64,000 nucleotides of DNA from Flavobacteriaceae bacterium (lineage in GTDB: Bacteria; Bacteroidota; Bacteroidia; Flavobacteriales; Flavobacteriaceae): the NCBI GenBank assembly GCA_028284745.1, contig JANQRC010000009.1, positions 1 to 64,000 of the forward strand, read 5' to 3'. Below, one piece after another: positions 17,929 through 26,976 of this stretch. The translations under genes were made by a program, and so were the position numbers. Numbering within the stretch: the stretch's first letter is position 1; each line of letters begins with the position of its first letter. The notes beneath the pieces are model-generated. The model saw only the letters and a program-made list of their open reading frames with translations, ran no database searches and was not told the origin of the DNA.

Positions 17929-18821
17929 TGAACAAGCGAACGCTTGCACTGCTCGCAGCCTTCGGTGCCAGCCTGATCTACGCACTGAACCACACCATTG
18001 CCAAAGGCATCATGCCTACCTATATCAAACCCTTTGGGTTTATCTTTTTACGGGTAACCGGAGCGACGCTCTTGTTTTGGATCATCTCCATTTGGGCTCC
18101 CAAAGAAAAAATTGCCAAGAGTGATTGGTTGCGCATCATTGCGTGTTCGTTGTTCGGAATGGCCATCAACATGCTCATGTTCTTCAAAGGGTTAGAGCTT
18201 TCTACGCCGATCAACAGTTCGGTGATGATCACCATATCACCTATATTGGTGTTCATCCTCTCTGCTTTCTTGATCGGCGAGAAGATCACCTGGCTTCGTG
18301 CGCTGGGCATTGCATTGGGTTTTGCTGGTGCGCTGGGCTTAATCCTCTTTGGAAAGGAAACTAGAGCCGACGCGCCCAATATTCCCCTAGGCAATATACT
18401 ATTCATTATTAACGCTTCGTCTTATGCTGTGTATTTGGTCTTGGTGAAACCATTGACCGCAAAATACCATTCGTTCACCTTGATGAAATGGTTCTTTCTC
18501 ATTGCGGTCTTCATCAACTTTCCGATCACCATCTCAGAGTTTACGGAGGTAGAGTGGCAAGCACTGCCTGTACAGGTCATCTGGAAAATGGCCTATGTGG
18601 TGGTCGGCACAACCGTACTCACCTATTTACTGAATATTTTAGCTTTGCGCGAATTGAAGGCATCGACCATTGGCGCCTTTATCTATCTTCAGCCTTTGTT
18701 GGCCATCATCTACGCGATCGCCGTTGGTGCCGATTCCTTGAACCTGGTAAAAGTAGTCGCTTCGATCCTGGTCTTCTTGGGAGTCTATTTGGTGACCAGG
18801 CAAGTGGAGAAGAAAGTTTAA
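17928..18821 (+). CDS. EamA/DMT family transporter
   Basis: The 297-residue inner-membrane protein has about ten hydrophobic helices in two EamA halves (about 5-140 and 155-290). An NHTIAKGIMP segment near residue 22 and an internal QPLLAIIYA segment near residue 260 are typical drug/metabolite exporter features. Substrate unknown. It overlaps the upstream ArsC-like stop by one base and its own end overlaps the convergent thioesterase gene by four bases. Confidence 0.88.
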   Translation: MNKRTLALLAAFGASLIYALNHTIAKGIMPTYIKPFGFIFLRVTGATLLFWIISIWAPKEKIAKSDWLRIIACSLFGMAINMLMFFKGLELSTPINSSVMITISPILVFILSAFLIGEKITWLRALGIALGFAGALGLILFGKETRADAPNIPLGNILFIINASSYAVYLVLVKPLTAKYHSFTLMKWFFLIAVFINFPITISEFTEVEWQALPVQVIWKMAYVVVGTTVLTYLLNILALRELKASTIGAFIYLQPLLAIIYAIAVGADSLNLVKVVASILVFLGVYLVTRQVEKKV

Positions 18822-19300
18822 TCCCGATCTAGGTCCACAGGTCTTTTGGCGTGCTTACGTGTGTCTTCTTTGGTGAGGACCCTAAAACTATCAGGCCGAT
18901 CTACTTCATCCAATAACGCATAAACTTCTCTGGGCAATGGGATCAACTTGCGTTCTTTCAAATCTATCCACGCTCCCATCATTTCGTAATGGGCAAAGTT
19001 TCTTCCTTTATGGTCATAGAAGTTCTGGGTGAATTCGAAGAACATCCCGTCTTCGCTAAGGCCTGTCAGTTCTAAAGAAACCTTCACCGGCTTTCCTGAA
19101 AACACTTCTTTGAAGAAATAGATGTGCTCGTAGAACACTACGGGACCAATGTTGTGCTTGGCCATCATACGTTGGTCGAATCCATGTTTATTGAGAAAGC
19201 CCATCCGTGTGTGAGCAGCGTATTCGATATAGGTCTTATTCGCTAGATGACGGTTGGCGTCTAGATCGTTCCAGCGAATGTCAAATTCTTTGAGATACAT
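18818..19300 (-). CDS. Acyl-CoA thioesterase, hotdog fold
   Basis: The 160-residue protein from MYLKEFDIRWNDLDANRH has the hotdog-fold catalytic motif D-x-D-x-x-x-H (D near residues 12 and 14) of 4-hydroxybenzoyl-CoA thioesterase-like enzymes, which cleave acyl-CoA or acyl-ACP thioesters in the cytoplasm. A seven-codon upstream extension is open but unlike the family. The acyl substrate is not predictable. It is convergent with the EamA gene, overlapping by four bases. Confidence 0.88.
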   Translation of the reverse strand: MYLKEFDIRWNDLDANRHLANKTYIEYAAHTRMGFLNKHGFDQRMMAKHNIGPVVFYEHIYFFKEVFSGKPVKVSLELTGLSEDGMFFEFTQNFYDHKGRNFAHYEMMGAWIDLKERKLIPLPREVYALLDEVDRPDSFRVLTKEDTRKHAKRPVDLDRD

Positions 19301-19531
19301 AGGTGAAGTTTTGAATGTCAAAAGTAAGGAAAAGTAGTCCGCAAGAACACATCTCAGAATCTAATGTCCTTGACCATCTTTAGTGAAACTGACCCATGCA
19401 TGCGATCCACTTCTCTTTTCAGTTCGAAGATATTCTCGATCCTTCTGGCAAATTTCAGTGACATCTTGGGGTATGGCATCAGGGCAAGGAAAAAGCGATC
19501 ACGAAAACTCCGCAGCCTGTAACGGCATGAA

Positions 19532-19564
19532 AAAAGGCCGCCCCGAGTACTGGGGCGGCCTTTT
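19532..19564. terminator. Strong bidirectional-looking terminator
   Basis: A 13-bp perfect inverted repeat (19532-19544 with 19552-19564, loop of 7) has a GC-rich core ggccgcccc/ggggcggcc flanked by A and T runs. It lies 6 bases after the stop of the minus-strand 76-residue gene, whose transcript it should end. Confidence 0.9.
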
Positions 19565-19570
19565 ATTGTT

Positions 19571-19801
19571 TTAGTCAACGAGTGGCCGGCCTTTCAACCG
19601 TTTCTCGATCTTTTGCTTTTTAACGGTGAGTCGCTTCATCAAGTCCATAAGGTTCGCATCTTTGGTCTGCTTGTAAATTTCATTGACGCCTAAGACGTAC
19701 TCCTTTAGTTTACGAGCGGCCACGATACGGTCGCTAGTCGTCTTGATGGACAGCTTCTGCTGTTCGTAGGCTTCTGCCTCCAAAACTATGTTGGTATTCA
19801 T
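19571..19801 (-). CDS. Conserved-looking small protein, function unknown
   Basis: This 76-residue protein is acidic at the start and strongly basic at the end (RLTVKKQKIEKRLKGRP). It looks helical, and it has no signal peptide or membrane segment. A very strong terminator directly follows its stop, which supports a real, well-expressed transcript. I believe similar short proteins occur in other Flavobacteriaceae but cannot name a family. It is divergent from the YheT-like hydrolase with a 107-base AT-rich gap. Confidence 0.7.
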   Translation of the reverse strand: MNTNIVLEAEAYEQQKLSIKTTSDRIVAARKLKEYVLGVNEIYKQTKDANLMDLMKRLTVKKQKIEKRLKGRPLVD

Positions 19802-19908
19802 ATATTGAAATTTTTGATAAATTTAATTTGCACAATTTACAATTTTTGTTAAACCTTGGTTAAAGTCTTTTCGACAAAAAATTCTTTTTAATTATTCTTC
19901 CATAAATA

Positions 19909-20871
19909 ATGCCTATACTACCCTCTCGCTATTCACCACCTCATCTATTTAGGAATGGTCACTTTTCTACCATCTATGCGGGACTGATCCGAAAAGTGAG
20001 CGGTGTTTTACAAACAAGGGAGCGTATCGCCTTGCCCGACGGAGATTTTTTGGACATCGATTGGAGTTATTCATCGCAAAAAACCGATAAGGCGATCATT
20101 CTTCTACATGGTTTAGAGGGAAATGGACAACGGCCATACATGACGGGCTCTGCAAAACTCTTCAATCAAAAAGGGTTTGATGCCGTCTGCGTGAATCATC
20201 GCAGTTGCAGTGGCGAGCCCAACGAACTTTATAGGTCTTATCATTCTGGTGCGACCGAAGATGCCGAAGCTGTCATTGAACATGTGCTTTCGCTAGACAC
20301 ATACGAAACGATCATCCTGAAAGGATTTAGCCTTGGCGGAAACATGACTTTAAAGTACCTGGGCGAACGTGATTTGCTTCCTGAGCAGATCAAAGCAGCG
20401 ATTGCCATCTCTGTCCCTTGCTTTCTGTATGGCTCCATGCTTGAGATCCACAAACGGAAGAACTTCTTGTATGCCAAACGGTTCAAAAAGAATTTGAGCG
20501 CAAAGCTGCGTTGGAAGCAGGCTCGATTCCCAGAAAAGGTGAATGACAAAGACCTCAAACACATCAAAACACTAAAAGACTTTGATGACTTTTATACCTC
20601 TAGGGCACACGGCTTCGAAGATGCATTGGACTACTACGAAAAGGCACATTGCCTTCAGTTCTTGCACAACATCAAAATCCCCACGTTGTTGATCAATGCA
20701 CAGAACGATTCGTTCTTGTCACCAAAATGCTTTCCCATCGAAAAGGCCAAAGCCAACAAGAGCCTGTTTCTGGAAATGCCCAAGTACGGAGGTCATGTGG
20801 GGTTCTACGACAAGAACAACGTTTATTATAACGAATGGCGTTCTATCGATTTTGTTGAAGAATTCATCTGA
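19909..20871 (+). CDS. Alpha/beta hydrolase, YheT/ABHD family
   Basis: The 320-residue cytoplasmic protein has the YheT-family N-terminus (PPHLFRNGHFSTIYAGL). The oxyanion strand is ILLHGLEGN near residue 65, the nucleophile elbow is GFSLGGNM (Ser near residue 144) and the catalytic histidine is in GGHVGF near residue 297. Members are carboxylesterase-like hydrolases with poorly known substrates. The cytochrome c lipoprotein gene follows 35 bases downstream on the same strand. Confidence 0.88.
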   Translation: MPILPSRYSPPHLFRNGHFSTIYAGLIRKVSGVLQTRERIALPDGDFLDIDWSYSSQKTDKAIILLHGLEGNGQRPYMTGSAKLFNQKGFDAVCVNHRSCSGEPNELYRSYHSGATEDAEAVIEHVLSLDTYETIILKGFSLGGNMTLKYLGERDLLPEQIKAAIAISVPCFLYGSMLEIHKRKNFLYAKRFKKNLSAKLRWKQARFPEKVNDKDLKHIKTLKDFDDFYTSRAHGFEDALDYYEKAHCLQFLHNIKIPTLLINAQNDSFLSPKCFPIEKAKANKSLFLEMPKYGGHVGFYDKNNVYYNEWRSIDFVEEFI

Positions 20872-20906
20872 GAATTCAGTATCTTGGTATGATAAAACCA
20901 ATTCGA

Positions 20907-21395
20907 ATGAAAAACATACTCCCAGCTGTATTGACCCTCTTCTCTTTTATGATGATCTCCTGTGGTGGTGGAGAGAAGAAAGAGAAATTCACCTATCAGA
21001 CTCAAAAGCAAAAGAACACATCCAACAGCAACGATAATGCAAAGACCATTCCTGTAGATATGGACAACCAAGGGATTGGCCCAATCAAGGATTTTACATT
21101 TGAAGATAGTGTGAACCAAGAACTAGCTAGCATAGGCGAAGGAGTATTCAAGGCCAAGTGTACCGCCTGCCACAAACCGGCCCAGAAATTCATTGGCCCG
21201 CCTATGAAAGGTATCTATGAGCGTCGAAACCCGACCTGGGTGATGAACATACTGTTGAATCCAGACGAGATGCTACAGAAAGACCCTGTCGCCAAAGCTC
21301 TACTGGAAGAATACAACGGAGTGCTCATGATCAATCAAAACCTTACTGAAGACGAAGCCAGAGCTTTGGCCGAGTATTTTAGGACCATAAAATAA
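20907..21395 (+). CDS. Lipoprotein c-type cytochrome
   Basis: From the ATG at 20907 the protein (162 residues) begins with a lipoprotein signal peptide (MMISCGGG). A low-complexity Lys/Gln/Asn/Ser linker to about residue 55 follows, then a single class I cytochrome c domain. The heme attachment site is CTACH near residue 92, and the probable axial methionine is in GVLMINQNLT near residue 142. It would act as a periplasmic one-heme electron carrier tethered to a membrane. No oxidase or reductase gene is next to it, so its partner is unknown. Six upstream codons are open but the lipoprotein signal favours the second methionine. Confidence 0.87.
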   Translation: MKNILPAVLTLFSFMMISCGGGEKKEKFTYQTQKQKNTSNSNDNAKTIPVDMDNQGIGPIKDFTFEDSVNQELASIGEGVFKAKCTACHKPAQKFIGPPMKGIYERRNPTWVMNILLNPDEMLQKDPVAKALLEEYNGVLMINQNLTEDEARALAEYFRTIK

Positions 21396-21660
21396 TCTTC
21401 GCCTTTTGCTTCAATTCAAAACGATCGCCGAATACCGTAAGGCGATTCATACTTCACCCCCCTAAGCAACCGTATTTTGATATTTTGCGATGGCGAAGAT
21501 GTTAGAATCGATCAACATGCCATAAGGTGAGAACTCGATTTATCTTGATGCTCACCTTTTATCCATATCAAGTTTATCATTTGTTCTGACGGAATTATCA
21601 TTTCAACAGTATTTATTGGGCGCAAGAGTTTAATTAGCCAAAAATTATAAATACCATTTC

Positions 21661-22764
21661 ATGTTGAGAAAACGAATCCTCAAAGTCGTCAAATGGGTGT
21701 TTATCACATTTGCAAGCTTATTCATTATTGTCTTTTGCTTTGGTCTGTGGTTCAAGGGCCTTATCCCCCCTAAGGATGTAACAATAGAAAACTCTCAGGC
21801 AAAAGACCTACCGTACCTCTCACAGAACATTCAACCCTACAAGGGAAAGATCCTGGCGATGGTGACAAGTACCGACATCATGGGAAATAGTGAAAAAAGC
21901 ACCGGATATGAATTGACAGAGCTAGCACGTGCCTATTATGTGTTTAAGGCAAATGGTTTTGAAGTAGATATCGCTAGTCCCTTGGGAGGTAGACCTCCCG
22001 TTGTGATCGATGACGAGGACATGGGCGCATATGACTTTGCTTTCTTGAACGATACTGTTGCCCAATCCAAAACAAACAATACTATTCCGATAAAAGACGT
22101 CGTGGCAGGAAACTATGAGGCCATCTTCTTTGCAGGAGGAAAAGGGGCCATGTTTGATTTCCCAGAAAACAGGAGCATCCAGTCAATCATAAGAAACATG
22201 TACGAATCAAATAAAGTAATCGGTGCCGTGTGCCACGGCCCTGCAGCCTTGGTCAATGTTCGGTTGGGCAATGGTGATATGCTTTTACAAAACAAAACCA
22301 TAAGCGGCTTTACCAATGAAGAGGAACTGCTTCTGATACCTGATGCTGCAACGATATTTCCTTTTCTTCTACAGGACAAACTGACTGAGCAAGGAGCGCA
22401 TTTTAGCAAAGGAGCCATGTACTTGGAAAAGATCAGTCATGACAAGAACATCATCACAGGGCAAAATCCATGGTCTACATGGGCCTTGGCAGAGGCCATG
22501 GTCAAACAGCTTGGCTACACACCAAAGCAACGAGAGGTCACTGCAGAGGAAAATGCAGTACGAGTGCTAAATGTATACGAAGCAGAGGGAAAGCAAAAAG
22601 CCAAGGAAATGATCTACCAAATGTCAGCAGTGGAGAACAAGCCTTTGGGCAGGATCCTCATAGCAAAACACAGTATCATTGCCATGATGAAGGGAGAGCT
22701 TGGTCGCTTCGTCAATCTTGTGGGACTAACTGCCTATGCAAAGAAAATATCCAAAAGCAAATAA
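21661..22764 (+). CDS. Membrane-anchored DJ-1/PfpI family protein
   Basis: The 367-residue protein has one N-terminal membrane helix (about residues 9-30) and then a DJ-1/PfpI glutamine-amidotransferase-like domain (about 60-290). The nucleophile elbow is GAVCHGPAALVNV near residue 182, preceded by the FFAGGKGAMFDFP strand. Superfamily members include glyoxalase III/chaperone-type enzymes (Hsp31) and proteases; the exact reaction is not evident. It is followed after 29 bases by a membrane AraC regulator on the same strand, suggesting a regulated pair. A 265-base region upstream has no gene. Confidence 0.84.
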   Translation: MLRKRILKVVKWVFITFASLFIIVFCFGLWFKGLIPPKDVTIENSQAKDLPYLSQNIQPYKGKILAMVTSTDIMGNSEKSTGYELTELARAYYVFKANGFEVDIASPLGGRPPVVIDDEDMGAYDFAFLNDTVAQSKTNNTIPIKDVVAGNYEAIFFAGGKGAMFDFPENRSIQSIIRNMYESNKVIGAVCHGPAALVNVRLGNGDMLLQNKTISGFTNEEELLLIPDAATIFPFLLQDKLTEQGAHFSKGAMYLEKISHDKNIITGQNPWSTWALAEAMVKQLGYTPKQREVTAEENAVRVLNVYEAEGKQKAKEMIYQMSAVENKPLGRILIAKHSIIAMMKGELGRFVNLVGLTAYAKKISKSK

Positions 22765-22793
22765 AGATCTCTACATTTGGAAAAAATAGGTCA

Positions 22794-23849
22794 TTGAGTT
22801 TAGCAGACATTCTTCTGATAGTGATTAGTAGTGCCGGTCTTTTGCATGGGGGCTTGCTTGCCTTTTATCTATGTTTTTTAAAGAAGAAAAGGATGCTGAC
22901 CAATCTCTTACTAGGGTTGGTCTTTGTCTTTATGGCCTTCAGGATAGGCAAATCGGTCTTGTTGAATTTTGGCAGTGACTTGGAGCCCGTGTTCATCTTC
23001 ATCGGTCTGGCATTCTTACTGCTAATTGGTCCTTTGCTGAGATGGTATGTTGAGGGAATGACCAAACCCGATCATAAGGTCGGCAAATATCAACTCTTAG
23101 AATTGGCACCCTTTATGCTCGTGTTTCTCGCAAGCATTTTCCTTGTTGAAGATAATTTGGATATCAACGATGAGCAGGTCATCATCATTTTTGGCAGCAC
23201 GTTGATCTTCATATACCTACATTTTGCATTCTATATTGCTGTTGCTGGTTGGTCGTTAAACCGAGCAAAGAGCTTCTATCGGCATGCGTTGCAAACAAAA
23301 TCTCAGAAAGCCATATTCTCTTGGCTAAAAGTGTTGATCTTAGGCTTTGTGATCATCTGGATATCCTACTTTTTGAACATCATCGAGGATACCGTACCCT
23401 ACATTGCTGGTCCTGTAGTATACTCTGCTGTTGTCTATTTTTTAAGCTATAAAGCCTTTCAGCTGAAAATAACAGATATTGACGGCGACGTGTTCAAAGA
23501 GAATGACGACAAAACATTGTTCAGCAAACTATCCGAGCTGGTTGTCAGAGAAAAATTATATCTCGAAACTGACCTGTCGCTCTCAAACTTGAGCAAATTG
23601 ATTGGAAAGAGTACCCAAAAGACATCCGAGGTGATCAATCAATACGCCAAACGAAACTTCAATGATTTCATTAATCACCACCGTGTCAATGACGCAAAGG
23701 AAAAGCTTGTGGACCCAAAGTCAAAAAACCTGACAATTGCTTCAATCGCCTTCGACACAGGTTTTAGCAGTCTGTCTTCTTTCAACAGCGCATTCAAAAA
23801 ATTTGAGAAGACAACACCTTCCGAGTATAGGAAGAACAACCAAGGCTGA
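22794..23849 (+). CDS. Membrane-bound AraC family regulator (start uncertain)
   Basis: Sequence shows about seven hydrophobic helices followed by an AraC-type DNA-binding domain (about the last 100 residues, with INHHRVNDAKEKL and IASIAFDTGFSSLSSFNSAFKK typical of the two HTH motifs). Flavobacteria have many such sensors joined to AraC domains. There is no ATG near the expected N-terminus; TTG at 22794 (LSLADILLIVISS...) is the best-placed candidate, 29 bases after the PfpI-like gene. The longer frame reaching back to 22470 lies inside the PfpI gene and does not look coding. Likely regulates the neighbouring PfpI-like gene. Confidence 0.82.
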   Translation: MSLADILLIVISSAGLLHGGLLAFYLCFLKKKRMLTNLLLGLVFVFMAFRIGKSVLLNFGSDLEPVFIFIGLAFLLLIGPLLRWYVEGMTKPDHKVGKYQLLELAPFMLVFLASIFLVEDNLDINDEQVIIIFGSTLIFIYLHFAFYIAVAGWSLNRAKSFYRHALQTKSQKAIFSWLKVLILGFVIIWISYFLNIIEDTVPYIAGPVVYSAVVYFLSYKAFQLKITDIDGDVFKENDDKTLFSKLSELVVREKLYLETDLSLSNLSKLIGKSTQKTSEVINQYAKRNFNDFINHHRVNDAKEKLVDPKSKNLTIASIAFDTGFSSLSSFNSAFKKFEKTTPSEYRKNNQG

Positions 23850-23911
23850 GTTCCTTGCCTGACGAACCCTACCATGAACATCGTTCTTCGTCTTGTAAAA
23901 AAGTCGCCGCT

Positions 23912-24562
23912 TCATCGTTCAGGAGATCGAGCTACACCGCCCGTGGTTTCCACGAGGTCGATACAGCCTTTTTGTTGTCCAGGTATCGGTCTATAATACA
24001 GGATGTTCTCGCCGACCAACTCACTTTGTCGATATCCCCAAATGGCCAGTCCTCTGATATTGCTCAGCGCAACGAACATTGCGGTTTCATCTGGCAAAGT
24101 AGCCTCTTCGTCTTTTTCCACGGCTTCGATATACGGGCCTAGACTTTGGAAGAGTTCCTTCTCCTCTTCTTTCGTCTTCTTTAAGGTGGAGGCTAACAGT
24201 GGTTCGATGTCTTCTGTCTTCAACTTAGACAACAGTTCCTTCCCTGAGTCTGCCAAGAGCTTAGTACCAAAGGCTCCAAAAAACTGTTTGGCCATTTGCT
24301 GCTCTTCGAGCTCAACGACTTCGGCAATATATTGATCCACAAACTTATGTACGTTCGCATCGAGCGCGCCTGGCAGGGTTTCGGTTGCTGGCAATAGCAT
24401 GTCTAGCGTCTTCCGCAGCAGGCTCCCTTCTTCCTCAGAAAAAAACACTGGGACCCAAGGTTCTCCGGTCTGGCAACTTTGTAAAATGCTAAGGGCTGTT
24501 GGCGTGGCCACCAAAAGCCCGAAAGACAATCCGATATTCTTTAATGCTTCTCTTCTTTCCAT
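23912..24562 (-). CDS. Gluconate 2-dehydrogenase subunit 3 family protein
   Basis: The 216-residue protein starts with a Tat-like signal (MERREALKNIGLS, with a twin arginine) and then a stretch ending in ALSILQSCQ that could also be a lipoprotein cleavage site. The rest resembles the small subunit 3 family of gluconate 2-dehydrogenases, which helps export and assembly of a GMC flavoprotein. Its partner is the GMC gene 10 bases upstream, which is frameshifted here. Together they would form a periplasmic sugar or sugar-acid dehydrogenase. It is convergent with the AraC gene. Confidence 0.85.
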   Translation of the reverse strand: MERREALKNIGLSFGLLVATPTALSILQSCQTGEPWVPVFFSEEEGSLLRKTLDMLLPATETLPGALDANVHKFVDQYIAEVVELEEQQMAKQFFGAFGTKLLADSGKELLSKLKTEDIEPLLASTLKKTKEEEKELFQSLGPYIEAVEKDEEATLPDETAMFVALSNIRGLAIWGYRQSELVGENILYYRPIPGQQKGCIDLVETTGGVARSPER

Positions 24563-24572
24563 TTCGCAAAGG

Positions 24573-26287
24573 TTACAGGTTCATCTTTTTCAATTCTTCA
24601 ACGGCATGGTTCGCCGCTCTGGCGGTCAATGCCATGTAGGTCAGTGATGGGTTCTGGCAACCTGCAGAGGTCATTGCTGCTCCATCTGTGACATACACGT
24701 TAGGCACGGCATGTATTTGGTTGAATTTACCAAGCACTGAGGTTTTAGGGTCGCGGCCCATACGAGCCGTACCCATTTCGTGGATTCCCAAGCCGGGTGC
24801 CCCAATATCATCTTGTGGTTGTATTTCTGTGAATCCTGCTCTATCTAACATTTCCATGGCCTGTGCGATCATATCCTTGCGCATGTCCGTTTCGTTCTGT
24901 TTGAATTCCGCATCGAATGTGATCGTCGGCAAGCCCCAATGGTCTTTCTTATCGTAATCCAAGTACATACGGTTTTCGTGGTACGGAAGGGTCTCGCCAA
25001 AACCATTCAGCCCTAAACGCCAAGCGCCTGGTTCTGTGATGGCCTGGGTCAGATCTTGCCCGTAGCTTAGCTCTCTGACCAGAGCAGTCCAGTCTTCTCG
25101 GCTGGCACCACCTTGATAGCCATACCCCCGTAAGAAATCTTTGGCATCGGTATCGCCGCCTAAATTCCTGAATCTTGGGATGTAGATACCATTGGGTCTG
25201 TTTCCTGTGTAATACCTGTCTCCAAAACCATCGTATCGCCCCGAAGCGCCCGCCTTAAAATGGTGATCCATCACATTATGGCCTAATTCACCCGAATCGT
25301 TCCCCATGCCAGCTGGAAAACGCTCGCTCTTCGATTGCAACAGAATGCTTGTTGAAGCAATCGCAGAGGCACAAAGGAAGATCACTTTGGCCTTGAATTC
25401 GACAGTTTCCTTCGTCTCGGCATCGATGACCTTGACGCCTGTAGCTCGTTTTTTATCCGTATCATATGCTACCTCATAAACGATAGCGTTAGGACGAAGC
25501 GTCATATTCCCAGTTGCCTCAGCCGCAGGAAGCGTAGAAGAGTTGCTACTAAAATATGCTCCAAACGGACAGCCTCGCATACAACGATTTCTGTATTGGC
25601 AATTGCTTCTACCTAAGCCTGGCTTCGTACCTTCAGTAATATGTGCCGTACGACCAATGGTCAACACACGATCGTTGTAGTTCTGTGCGATGTTTTCTTT
25701 CAGGTGTGTTTCCACACAGTTCAACTCCATAGGCTTAAGAAACTTACCATCTGGCAATTGGGGAAGTCCTAGATTCTCACCACTTACCCCTATGTATTCC
25801 TCGACATGATCATACCACGGTTTTAGGTCTGCATACCTGATGGGCCAATCTACAGCGATGCCTTCTCTGGCATTCGCCTCAAAATCGATGTCGCTCAAGC
25901 GATAGCTTTGTCTGCCCCACATCAAGGACCGTCCGCCCACATGATAGCCACGCATCCAATCGAAACGCTTATCCTCGTTATAGGGATGGTCGATATCATC
26001 AACAAACATATGGCTATGCCCCTTGTACGTAGTGTAGCCGGTGCGATGTTGTTTTTCTTGGCGAGCAACGTCCTCGCGTGTGGGTTGCCCTGCATTGGGA
26101 AAGTCCCACGGGTCCTTGTGCATGTGCTTATAATCTTCTACGTGTCTGACATCGGACCTCGTTCAAGGACCAAGGTCTTCAAACCTTTCTCGCAGAGTTC
26201 TTTGGCGGCCCAGCCACCACTTATGCCTGTGCCTACAACAATGGCATCGTATTCCTTTTGGGGAGAATTATAATAGAAAACACTCAT
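24573..26287 (-). pseudogene. GMC family oxidoreductase, broken by a one-base frameshift
   Basis: The gene should start at the ATG at 26287, with YDAIVVGTGISGGWAAKELCEKG giving the FAD-binding GxGxxG. This frame hits a stop about 45 codons in. The rest continues in another frame from about 26156 to 24573 and contains the GMC C-terminal domain, including GLGIHEMGTARMG and NVYVTDGAAM. Restoring one base near 26152-26157 turns the junction into ERG-x-DVRHVEDY, the usual sequence of this family. As written, one nucleotide is missing, so the gene is either a recent pseudogene or carries a sequencing or assembly error. The intact protein would be a periplasmic sugar dehydrogenase subunit paired with the downstream subunit 3. 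Confidence 0.85.
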
Positions 26288-26386
26288 GAATATAAAGGTT
26301 GGTCAATTGGGTTCTTCACTCTAAAAATAAAATTAGGTAACTACTTACAAGTTTACACCAAAAATGCGAAAAAAATATAATTTTTG

Positions 26387-26740
26387 CTAATACCCCCTTG
26401 ACACTGTATCAAAGCCTCTTTTATTTATTTCATAATAAATTGATATTAAGCCAACCATAAACGATGCATTCTGGTATTGGAACTTTATAAAGAATGATGC
26501 GATTGATAGTGATACGCCTATTACTAATAATGAAATTGCAGTTTTGTTTTTGTGGGATGGAGCCACATATGTACCCGAAAAAATAAATGCAGCACCAGAT
26601 AAAAAACCAACAAAGATATTTGTAGCTATAGAATCTGGAAAAATACCACTTAAAACTAAAAATATTCTTTGTAAAAAGTAAGTTACAATTATAGAAATAA
26701 AAGCTACTGGTAATACCAAAATCCATCTTATAATATTCAT
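26387..26740 (-). CDS. Small membrane protein, function unknown
   Basis: This 117-residue protein has about four hydrophobic helices (near residues 5-25, 30-55, 65-85 and 90-108). It is very AT-rich, like the neighbouring insertion element and unlike the flanking chromosome. I do not recognise a family. It lies just outside the left inverted repeat of the element, so it may be a leftover of an earlier insertion or a native gene of unusual composition. Confidence 0.55.
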   Translation of the reverse strand: MNIIRWILVLPVAFISIIVTYFLQRIFLVLSGIFPDSIATNIFVGFLSGAAFIFSGTYVAPSHKNKTAISLLVIGVSLSIASFFIKFQYQNASFMVGLISIYYEINKRGFDTVSRGY

Positions 26741-26839
26741 AGGCTATATTTTAGAAATGCCCAAGCTCAAAGCAAATATTATAAATGAAAGAAGCGTGAG
26801 CTTGTAGCCTATTTGCTAATAGAGGTTCTGACAAAACCT

Positions 26840-26905
26840 TGCAACACAAATAGTAAAACCCACGCCTATAGCATGAGCATTAACTACTTTAATTCTGTGT
26901 TGCTA
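26840..26905. repeat. Imperfect long hairpin inside the element's left end
   Basis: gcaacaca near 26840 and tgtgttgc near 26898 form an 8-bp perfect stem around about 50 bases that contain a further agta/tact pairing. It lies between the left end and the rhuM stop and could be a terminator-like or end-associated structure. I see no integron attC core sites in it. Confidence 0.4.
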
Positions 26906-26976
26906 AATGAAACAGTCAGATTTCTATTAACAGAATAAAGGCTAACGCTTTATTTTTATATTTTATCGTTTCAAAT

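Noticed and set aside
19354-19578. Minus-strand ORF (74 codons) reading through the strong terminator
   Set aside because: Its first codons lie in the terminator hairpin and the adjacent gene; no family is recognised. A short remnant coding region near 19354-19480 cannot be excluded.
26762-26817. caagctc...gagcttg and agcaaata...tatttgct pairs upstream of the left IS end
   Set aside because: The two pairings cross, so they cannot form one nested hairpin. No integron attC core sites (RYYYAAC/GTTRRRY) were found, so a gene-cassette reading was dropped.
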